Source: Thiocapsa sp. KS1 (GTDB taxonomy: Bacteria; Pseudomonadota; Gammaproteobacteria; Chromatiales; Chromatiaceae). Taken from it: DNA of 33,407 bases. Made by a program: the position numbers and the translations under genes. The stretch spans positions 1,108,478 through 1,141,884 of the forward strand of contig NZ_LN848257.1 in NCBI RefSeq assembly GCF_001499735.1. The letters are read 5' to 3'. Under the pieces are notes generated by a model. It was not told where the DNA came from. It did no database searches and was given only the letters and a program-made list of their open reading frames with translations. Positions within the stretch are counted from its first letter, which is position 1. The number at the start of each line of letters is the position of its first letter. This document shows positions 27,603 to 33,407 of this stretch, in pieces.

Positions 27603-28781
27603 TTACTCGGCGTCTTTTGTCTCGCCCTGCGTCCGTTGCGCCTGCCAAAGCCGATAAAAGTCCAGTACCCGGGCCAGGTTGCTCAAGATCACAATCAGGT
27701 CGCCGGCAGCGAGTGTCCTGGGGGTGCGCTGGTCGCGCTCTGTGAGGTGGACCGACTCGTTGCCGAGGATGCGCAGGGAGTGGAGATAACTGTTGATCCA
27801 GGCGGCGATACTGCCGCTCTTCTCCAGCCGCTCGATGTTGCCGAATGCGTTGCTCCCCGGGGTCAGGCCCAGATCGCGGCACAGCCGGGCGGCCATGGCC
27901 TCGGCGGTGAGACGACCGAGGACGCCGAAGTGCTGGATGGACAGCTCGTTTTCCGGTCGCGCCATCGCCGCCTTGAGATCGTGCAGCAGGTCGCGCAGGC
28001 CGGTTTCGCTCTCTTCCGCGAGGAGGGCATCGATTTGGTCGGTCAGTCGGCTCCGCAGCTCCGCCGAGGCGGCGCTGTAGTCCCCGTCGCCCGCGAAGGT
28101 TCGCCCCAGGGCCTGGTCCATCGCGCTGTTCCAGGCGTCGAGCTCGGCCTGCTCATACACCACGAAGTGGATGCGCAAGCAGTGCCTGGAGATCCGTAAC
28201 CAGCTCAATGCTGCTTCGAGCAGGGTCGTCACCGCCTCGACCTTGGGGAAATGACGTGCCCCGCCGAGGACGGGCAGGGCGATCGTCGGGTAGCGCTCAC
28301 CGATAAACTCGAGGGCAGCCACGGCAGCGAAGGTACCCTGAACGGCTCGGCGGTAGGCATCGACAGCGGCGTCCTCGGACGCGAAATGTCGCGCACCGGG
28401 CAGCCTGACCATCAGCAGACGCTTGAACGGTGAGCCCGGCCGGGGGTTCAGCGCATAGATCCCCGCCGGGCTGTCATGAAAGCCCGGTTCGGGCGCAAGC
28501 CGGAAGGGGGAATGACCCGAGAGTGACAGCACCAGGCCGGCGTTTTCCAGCTCCAAGGATCCGTGGCGGTACTCAAGGGCGTAGAGCGCCGTCCCGAGCG
28601 GCCTTCCCGAGCCCGCATGCGCAGAGAAGATCACCAGATCCGCCATCTCCTCGGCGAGGTCGCCGTGGACGAGACGGAACTCCCGATACCCGTGCGGGGT
28701 TTCGATGGAGAGGGTGTTGAGAATGTTCAATTGGATCGTCCAGGGCGTCGCGCTCAGCGCAAGATCAGGGGACCTACGCAA
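27603..28781 (-). CDS. Macro-like domain plus DUF4145 (HEPN-like) protein
   Basis: Up to 392 residues. The earliest start is a TTG at 28781; a TTG at 28730 (before NILNTLSIE) is an alternative, and no ATG occurs before residue 46. Residues 30-215 look like a macro-type fold: VHGDLAEEMADLVIFSAHAG at the front, GTFAAVAAL, PTIALPVLGGARHFP and RIHFVVYEQAELDAWNSAM at the end, as in ADP-ribose-binding proteins (the GDI and IALPxLGxG elements). Residues 235-380 match DUF4145: LTAEAMAARLCRDLGL, then SLRILGNESVHLTE with the R…GN..xH motif, and a final helix VLDFYRLWQ. DUF4145 is a HEPN-related module common in defence islands. No neighbour partner is obvious apart from the toxin-antitoxin pair downstream. 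Role unknown. Confidence 0.65.
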   Translation of the reverse strand: MRRSPDLALSATPWTIQLNILNTLSIETPHGYREFRLVHGDLAEEMADLVIFSAHAGSGRPLGTALYALEYRHGSLELENAGLVLSLSGHSPFRLAPEPGFHDSPAGIYALNPRPGSPFKRLLMVRLPGARHFASEDAAVDAYRRAVQGTFAAVAALEFIGERYPTIALPVLGGARHFPKVEAVTTLLEAALSWLRISRHCLRIHFVVYEQAELDAWNSAMDQALGRTFAGDGDYSAASAELRSRLTDQIDALLAEESETGLRDLLHDLKAAMARPENELSIQHFGVLGRLTAEAMAARLCRDLGLTPGSNAFGNIERLEKSGSIAAWINSYLHSLRILGNESVHLTERDQRTPRTLAAGDLIVILSNLARVLDFYRLWQAQRTQGETKDAE

Positions 28782-29247
28782 TCGTGGACATGGCCGTGAT
28801 CGTTTTGGCCGTCGCGGTTGGGTGACGCAGAGTCGCGCGGTCCCGCATGCTGATTGCGATCGTGCGTAGGACTTTAACCGAAAGTATCAGCCGAACGCGA
28901 CGCGACGCCACGCGATCTCGTCGTCGGTCTTCACCCTGTCGTCTTTGAGCGGCGCACCCTGCTTGTTTACGCAGATCTCAGAACATCCGCAGCCCCTCAA
29001 AGGTTCGAGATCCGCCACAAAATCGCGCCTCCAAGCAAAGCCCCTACGGCTGGCTGTTCGAGAACGAGCCGTGCGGCCCCGGGGCGCAGTCCTACCGATC
29101 TTGGTTTGGCCACTGCCTGATGGTTCATACTCCGTCGGCAGGCACCCGGCGCCTTGGGCGGCGGGTTCAGATCGTCCGCGGCGTCACGCAGCAAAAGCCG
29201 ATCGGCGGGCGGGCTCGTCCGCACCCGCCGCTGCTCTGGCCTCAGTC
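28782..29247. other. Intergenic region with no gene recognised
   Basis: About 465 bases. A 43-codon minus-strand frame (beginning MNHQAVAKPRSVGLRPGAAR and ending in a hydrophobic LLGGAILWRISNL, stop at 28997) is possible but unsupported. No promoter, RNA gene or repeat stands out. Confidence 0.35.
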
Positions 29248-29484
29248 TTAATTGGGCCGGCGGAATACCAGTTGGTCGAAGCGCATGTAGCTCGTGTGCC
29301 GCCCAAAAAGACCAGCCAGGCAGCCGGGCTGCACCTCGATGTTGACGTCGCCCATCTGATACAACTCCCAACCGGCAGCGGCTTCGTGATTGATCAGCGT
29401 CGTCAATTGCCCGGCGACCACGTCCGGCCCCTGCTTACCCTTGGTACTGCCGATGAACGGGACGACTTTGTACTCGTAACTCAT
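29248..29484 (-). CDS. Small DUF4177-like protein coupled to yidD
   Basis: 78 residues from the ATG at 29484. It starts MSYEYKVVPFIGSTKGKQGP, followed by LTTLINHEAAAGWELYQMGD and PGCLAGLFG. The Y-KVVPF…Q…LIN…GWE pattern is that of small DUF4177-type proteins. The start overlaps the yidD stop as ATGA, and an AAGGAG site lies eight bases upstream inside yidD, so the two are translationally coupled. The hydrophobic GCLAGLFG suggests a membrane-contacting loop. Function unknown. Confidence 0.75.
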   Translation of the reverse strand: MSYEYKVVPFIGSTKGKQGPDVVAGQLTTLINHEAAAGWELYQMGDVNIEVQPGCLAGLFGRHTSYMRFDQLVFRRPN

Positions 29485-29714
29485 GGTTCAGCTCCTTGAG
29501 AGTGGCACCCGGGAAGTTCATCACGACCGCCGTTGGGGGGCCGGCAACGGCGCAGTCGCTGGGCGATCAGCCAGAGAGCCTTGCCAAGCGGCAGGATCTC
29601 CAAGGCCGCGATGGCGTAGTTCGAGCAGGACGGCTCGAAGCGGCAGCAGGCCCGCAGCCGTGCAGGAGCCTGACGCTGATAGAGTCTGATGCATTGGATT
29701 AGGGTTCGCTTCAT
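29481..29714 (-). CDS. yidD: YidD, membrane protein insertion efficiency factor
   Basis: 77 residues from the ATG at 29714. The family core is present: IRLYQRQAPARLRACCRFEPSCSNYA, a downstream ALEILPLGKALWLIAQRLRRCRP and PPNGGRDELPG. YidD assists insertion of inner-membrane proteins via YidC. It usually lies between rnpA and yidC; here it stands alone with a small coupled partner, so it is probably a second, accessory copy. The Cys-rich RACCRFEPSCSNY is normal for the family. Confidence 0.85.
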   Translation of the reverse strand: MKRTLIQCIRLYQRQAPARLRACCRFEPSCSNYAIAALEILPLGKALWLIAQRLRRCRPPNGGRDELPGCHSQGAEP

Positions 29715-30449
29715 GTCGTGGTCTCGAATCGCTGTTCACTTGCGAGACGCTGGCGTAATGGCCACCCTGGCGAAAAATCAGCACGGACCTCCTACCTCGC
29801 CAGAGAAGGCGTGAGTACTTCAGCGCTTTCCTGGATCTGATCCTCCGTGCTGGGATGACCAATCCCTGGCCGCGATCCCTCGCGGGGCCGTCCCCTGGCC
29901 CTGTCCCTTCAACGCGCGCGCAGACGCCTTTTTGAAAGTTCGGAGGAAATTTGTCGGCTCGACGCGGGATTCTGGATCGGCCTTCGCGATTGAAAATCGC
30001 CTGGCGCCGGGCGCCATCCACGCCAACAAGGGGTCCAAAAGAACCAGGCGAGCTCCGGCGAGACCCGACACTGCATCGGACTCATCGCAGCAGCGCGCCG
30101 TCTTCGCGGATGTTGGCGATCCCGATCTGGGCAGCAATCCGTTCCATATCGGTGGTGAGTCAACCCGATTTCCGGAATCGCTATGAAAACCGCGGGGGGC
30201 GGATCGTTGGCCTTCCAACGGGGCAGCGCGAGCGGAACCGGACAACGACGGGGCCGCCCCCGCGCTTGATCAGTACCCCGGACCCGCTTCGATGGTCCCC
30301 TGTCAATCCGGAACCGACTGCACAGCGACGGATGAAGCTCAAGCGCGATTCGCCGCCTCAGCGTTCTCGCTTCAGAATTGCCGACGGGCGTAGATCACTG
30401 CAGGCGCGCCGGAGCGCTCCAAGGCCCGACAACACCCAGACCACTGATC
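29715..30449. other. Intergenic region with gene debris
   Basis: About 735 bases without a complete gene. On the minus strand a short frame ending near 30085 reads MERIAAQIGIANIREDGALL, which is strongly protein-like but only about 21 codons with a stop just upstream, so it is probably the tail of a lost gene. A GC-rich palindrome (GGCGCC-G-GGCGCC) lies at 30003-30015. The stretch 29815-30080 may be a dispersed repeat; I cannot test that here. Confidence 0.35.
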
Positions 30450-30680
30450 ATGGTGAAGGAGTTAAGCGATGCCTCCGTGACGCTATGGACCAACGATCCG
30501 CTGGAGCTCGTCAGCCAGCGAGCAGATAGAGCCAGCGCGGCTTTCGATGAACGAATGCGGGACTTGGTGCGACGCGTGGGGCGCAAAGACATCACTCCCG
30601 AGGAGGCCCAGGCGGAACTCCGAGCAATCAGTGCTGCGCGCAAAATCGAAATCGATGAGATCTACGCCGGTTTAAAGTGA
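30450..30680 (+). CDS. Small helical hypothetical protein, 76 residues
   Basis: From the ATG at 30450 the product starts MVKELSDASVTLWTNDPLEL and continues as charged helices (DERMRDLVRRVGRKDITPEE, then AISAARKIEIDEIYAGL). Composition and the absence of arginine-serine noise support coding. No good ribosome binding site is visible, and the frame is open upstream to 30378. The gene converges with the large membrane protein gene 35 bases away. Family not recognised. Confidence 0.5.
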   Translation: MVKELSDASVTLWTNDPLELVSQRADRASAAFDERMRDLVRRVGRKDITPEEAQAELRAISAARKIEIDEIYAGLK

Positions 30681-30693
30681 AAAACGGTTCCCG

Positions 30694-30712
30694 ACTGCGT
30701 CCGGAACGCAGT
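30694..30712. terminator. Candidate bidirectional terminator
   Basis: ACTGCGT-CCGGA-ACGCAGT is a perfect seven-pair hairpin between the convergent genes. On the minus strand a TTTTT run follows at about 30684, and on the plus strand only TCTTCAT. It serves the minus-strand gene better. Confidence 0.5.
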
Positions 30713-30715
30713 TCT

Positions 30716-33127
30716 TCATGATCGCGTTCCGGCGCGCGGCGTATCGTTCGGCGGCGCACTCGGTGAAGCCCTGTCCACCAAGCGACCGCCTCGACCTTCA
30801 TCGTTCCCGGTCCGATTCGGGAGACTCCCGCTCAAGCGTAGCCGCAGCCGGCCCAGCCAACGCAGGAGAGGCGAGCTCAGCCAGATCAACACCATGGCGA
30901 CCAGAGACAACCCCAGAAACACGGCGATCGCCGGCCAGTGCGGACCCTGCCCGTTATCGCCGCGGAACCACGCCGAGAAACCGCTCCAGTCGTGCGGCAT
31001 ACCCGCCACGGCAAACTGAAAAAAGCCGGCAAAGAGCGCCAAGGGAAAACCGATGACGGTCAGAAAGTTGATCAAGCGATTCGAGCGCAGCTCCGCGTAG
31101 CTGCGCAGGGTCTGCTCCATGGCATCGATCGTCCGGTCGATGCGCTGCAACTCGCTGGCGATGCCCCAGCGCCGCTCCAGACACAGGTGAAGCTCGGCGA
31201 GACGTGGATCGTCCAGCGCCGGCTCGGTCGCGTGCAGTCCCTGCCGGAGACATACCCTGATCTCGGCGAGTCGATCCAGAATTGCACCGCCCCCGAAACC
31301 GAGGAACCGGCCCCGTCTGATCCGTTTACCGAGCAATCCGAGCAGATCCCCGGCTTGTTCGCCCTGCGATCGCAACAACCGTAACCGATCTGCGACCCGA
31401 TCCACCGCCTCTCGGATGCCGACCTCGCACAGCGGCGTCGACCGCCAGTCGTCCAGCACCGCGACGCCGTCGGCGTGGGCAAGGACATAGCCGCCGGCCA
31501 CCTGGATGAAATCGAAGCTTTCAGGGGTCGGCAGAGAGGCCAGTGCATGTCGATCGCCGCCGGCCCCCTCCTGGACGGCGACACAGGCGGCAAGGCAACG
31601 CTGCAGCGTCGGCGTCAGCAGCACGGGTTGAAGCGCGGACAGGACATCCTGCAGGCTCCGGGGCGTTGCGGAGCTCGGTTCGACCGGCAGGATCATGTCC
31701 GCCCTCGGCCAACGCAGCATAAGCCAGCCTTTGCCCGTGTCATCGATGGGCTCGGATCGACAGTCCAGCAACGGCCGCAGCGCTCCGGTGTGATCGACCA
31801 TGTTCAGGAAACGCACGGGCCGATAGCATTCCCAAAGCGCCTCGAGGACATCCTTGCGCCAATCCAGCCGTGAGCCGAGCCGTCCGTCGGAGACGCACCG
31901 TGGCGCGGCGAGCAAGGTGTAGGTGCCGCGGTCGTCCCACCACGGCTGATCCGGGCTTGGCGCACCGCTATCGGGACGCCGACCCCCCGGATAGCCTGCA
32001 ACCGACCGCGGTTTCCCACAGGGCTGCTCCCCGTTCCAGGCCTGGTCCTCCAGGGCCTCGAGACGCTCCCAGAGCTCCTGAAGGTGGACTCCGGTGGCCG
32101 GATCGACCGACAGCGACATGTCATCGCCGCTGCCCGCCAGGCCAGGGCGGTACAAGCCCATGAGCCCGAAGCCATCCCCCAGCCAGGTATGCTCCCGGTC
32201 GTTGCGCAGGAAAATCTTCTGTGCACCCGTCGCCGTGGTCTCCTCCAACAAGCAGGCATCGACGATCTTGCGGCGTCCTATGCCCCCCTCCATGGGCAGC
32301 AAGAGCTGCAGCGTTTCAGCCTGCTGAAGGGTCTGCAAGTAGGCTTGGTGCTCGTAGTTGAGAAAGGCGTGGGCGCGCTCCGCCTCCGCACAGAGAGCCG
32401 CCTCCGCGATCGGCTCCGGCGGCGACCCCGCCCGCAACAGGGCGGTCGTGAAGCGGAGCCCGCCCAACCAGGCTCGAGACAGCGACGCGGCCAGCGCCTG
32501 CTGGCTCGCGGCGGCCGTATCTCCGGCCGCGTCCGACCGAAAGGCAGCCATGTCCCAGTAGCCATGGCTCAGCGCGGTCAGCAGCGGACCCCAGGCACGG
32601 AAGGGGTCGGCAACGCGCGACGCCCCATGCTCCCATTGCCGCGCATAGCGCACCCACTGCTCCGGCACCTCCGACCGCTCGACGCCGTTCAGCCGCGCCA
32701 GCAGGACGATCAGACCGAGGCAGCTGTCCGGCGAGGCATCCTCCACGACGAGGGTAAATCGCGCGAAGAAGCGAACCGGCGCAGCATCTTCACCGACCAC
32801 CCGGAGCCAATCGTCCAACAAGGCGTGCGGCGGATCGAGTGCAAGATCCGTCACGCCTTGAAAACTTCGCCCGGGTTGACCGGGCAGAGGCAAGCCTTTG
32901 TCGTTGAGACAGATCCCGGAGTGCTCGATGGGCCGCGGACCTTCCTGCGCGCCATCCCAATGCCAACCGACACCGATCAGGCACTCGTTCGGAGCGGAGG
33001 TTCGCCGACTCGGATCAAAGGAGACCGGCCCGTCGCCAGCGGTCTCGGGCGATGCTTGATCCGCCGCTCGGGATGCCAAGACCTCAATCCCGCGATCGAG
33101 GACCCCCAGGTATTCAGCCCAATTCAT
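30716..33127 (-). CDS. Large two-TM membrane protein with CorA-like C-terminal hairpin
   Basis: 803 residues from the ATG at 33127, which overlaps the stop of the preceding frame as ATGA. The first 650 residues look cytosolic, with no signal peptide and no motif I recognise. Around 635-685 a long helix (IDRTIDAMEQTLRSYAELRS) leads into NRLINFLTVIGFPLALFAGFF (TM1, about 686-706), a short loop and AIAVFLGLSLVAMVLIW (TM2, about 731-751), then a basic tail. This helix-plus-hairpin arrangement resembles CorA-type channels, although the GMN motif is absent. That resemblance is by eye only. No relation to the left-edge membrane protein is established. Confidence 0.75.
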   Translation of the reverse strand: MNWAEYLGVLDRGIEVLASRAADQASPETAGDGPVSFDPSRRTSAPNECLIGVGWHWDGAQEGPRPIEHSGICLNDKGLPLPGQPGRSFQGVTDLALDPPHALLDDWLRVVGEDAAPVRFFARFTLVVEDASPDSCLGLIVLLARLNGVERSEVPEQWVRYARQWEHGASRVADPFRAWGPLLTALSHGYWDMAAFRSDAAGDTAAASQQALAASLSRAWLGGLRFTTALLRAGSPPEPIAEAALCAEAERAHAFLNYEHQAYLQTLQQAETLQLLLPMEGGIGRRKIVDACLLEETTATGAQKIFLRNDREHTWLGDGFGLMGLYRPGLAGSGDDMSLSVDPATGVHLQELWERLEALEDQAWNGEQPCGKPRSVAGYPGGRRPDSGAPSPDQPWWDDRGTYTLLAAPRCVSDGRLGSRLDWRKDVLEALWECYRPVRFLNMVDHTGALRPLLDCRSEPIDDTGKGWLMLRWPRADMILPVEPSSATPRSLQDVLSALQPVLLTPTLQRCLAACVAVQEGAGGDRHALASLPTPESFDFIQVAGGYVLAHADGVAVLDDWRSTPLCEVGIREAVDRVADRLRLLRSQGEQAGDLLGLLGKRIRRGRFLGFGGGAILDRLAEIRVCLRQGLHATEPALDDPRLAELHLCLERRWGIASELQRIDRTIDAMEQTLRSYAELRSNRLINFLTVIGFPLALFAGFFQFAVAGMPHDWSGFSAWFRGDNGQGPHWPAIAVFLGLSLVAMVLIWLSSPLLRWLGRLRLRLSGSLPNRTGNDEGRGGRLVDRASPSAPPNDTPRAGTRS

Positions 33128-33336
33128 TCGTTGTTCATTTCCATGTGTCGATAAAAGACCGGACCGGTGTACTCGGCCGCCTGGCGCTGATGCTGATCCC
33201 CCATCGGCCGATCGGTCACCTCCTCATCTCGCGCGCCATAGCATAGCGCGACTCGTCGTCCGAGCACTCGAGGACATGCGGACCGAGTAGGTGTGATACT
33301 TGGGCGTTGGCTTGCCGCAGGCGGGGCAGATGACAT
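33124..33336 (-). CDS. Short frame coupled to the large membrane protein
   Basis: The frame from an ATG at 33336 ends at 33124, overlapping the next ATG by four bases. Only the last 37 residues look protein-like (DEEVTDRPMGDQHQRQAAEY, then TGPVFYRHMEMNNE). The upstream part overlaps the zinc-ribbon frame below. An internal start, such as the ATG at 33201, is possible. Coupling by ATGA suggests co-translation with the membrane protein. Confidence 0.35.
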   Translation of the reverse strand: MSSAPPAASQRPSITPTRSACPRVLGRRVALCYGARDEEVTDRPMGDQHQRQAAEYTGPVFYRHMEMNNE

Positions 33337-33349
33337 TGTCGGTGGACAT
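33216..33349 (-). pseudogene. Small zinc-knuckle protein, frameshifted
   Basis: From the ATG at 33349: MSTDNVICPACGKPTPKYHT (one CxxC knuckle). The sense then moves to another frame reading GPHVLECSDDESRYAMAREM, stopping at 33216. Joined by a one-base insertion or two-base deletion, this gives a plausible protein of about 45 residues with C-x2-C…H…C. The alternative, an uninterrupted 54-residue frame starting further right, lacks the CPACG segment. It lies just upstream of the membrane-protein frames. Confidence 0.35.
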
Positions 33350-33407
33350 GTAGGTTGTTCTCGGTGTTCGATATGGGCATGGCCCGCCGGATGATCGGGT
33401 GTGACCG

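Noticed and set aside
1-33407. tRNA, rRNA and CRISPR searched by eye
   Set aside because: No cloverleaf, rRNA-like or regularly spaced repeat stretch was seen; a dedicated scan would be needed to exclude small RNAs.

Overview
The window is high-GC DNA with dense, mostly minus-strand genes. It looks like a proteobacterial chromosome. Large-protein style, YidD and a TacAT-type toxin-antitoxin pair fit a gammaproteobacterium, possibly a purple sulfur bacterium (Chromatiaceae), but no phylogenetic marker gene is present and this is inference. I see no rRNA, tRNA, CRISPR array, phage structural gene or intact insertion sequence. The content is that of an accessory or defence/signalling island.

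Layout. (1) 1-8034, minus strand: an apparent operon of a von Willebrand A (vWA) membrane protein, a tubulin/FtsZ-like GTPase (split by a one-base frameshift) and a membrane protein that runs off the left edge. (2) 8443-9285, minus: a receiver-like protein and a 62-residue protein. (3) 10057-11598, plus: a radical SAM/SPASM peptide maturase followed 33 bases later by a 45-codon gene for a Cys-rich peptide, an apparent two-gene RiPP unit. (4) 11821-16146, minus: a 1441-residue STAND NTPase with an N-terminal cysteine cluster, a HEPN-like motif and C-terminal TPRs. (5) 16670-20913: two diverged direct copies (about 750 bp each) of a dual-specificity phosphatase module. The left copy is dead and the right one intact. 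They flank a secreted transglutaminase-like protein and a degraded gene. (6) 21038-21945, plus: a periplasmic DUF4412-like protein with a frameshift. (7) 22130-26257, minus: a 1375-residue HEPN-like/Ser-Thr kinase/TM/WD40 protein. (8) 26526-27364, minus: TacAT-type toxin-antitoxin with its own promoter and a palindromic operator. (9) 27603-28781, minus: a macro-like plus DUF4145 (HEPN-like) protein. (10) 29248-29714, minus: YidD translationally coupled to a small partner. (11) 30450-33349: a small plus-strand gene, then a large two-TM membrane protein translationally coupled to a short upstream frame.

Themes. Three unrelated large proteins (STAND NTPase, kinase, macro/DUF4145) each carry an R-N/G...H HEPN-type motif, and a toxin-antitoxin pair lies between two of them, which suggests a conflict/defence island. 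The tubulin-like and vWA pair matches the published idea of an FtsZ-like/vWA membrane-remodelling system. The most novel-looking item is the peptide maturase with its CC-x4-C-x-C precursor. Several genes carry one- or two-base frameshifts, two of them in homopolymers, so sequence error must be excluded before reading them as decay.
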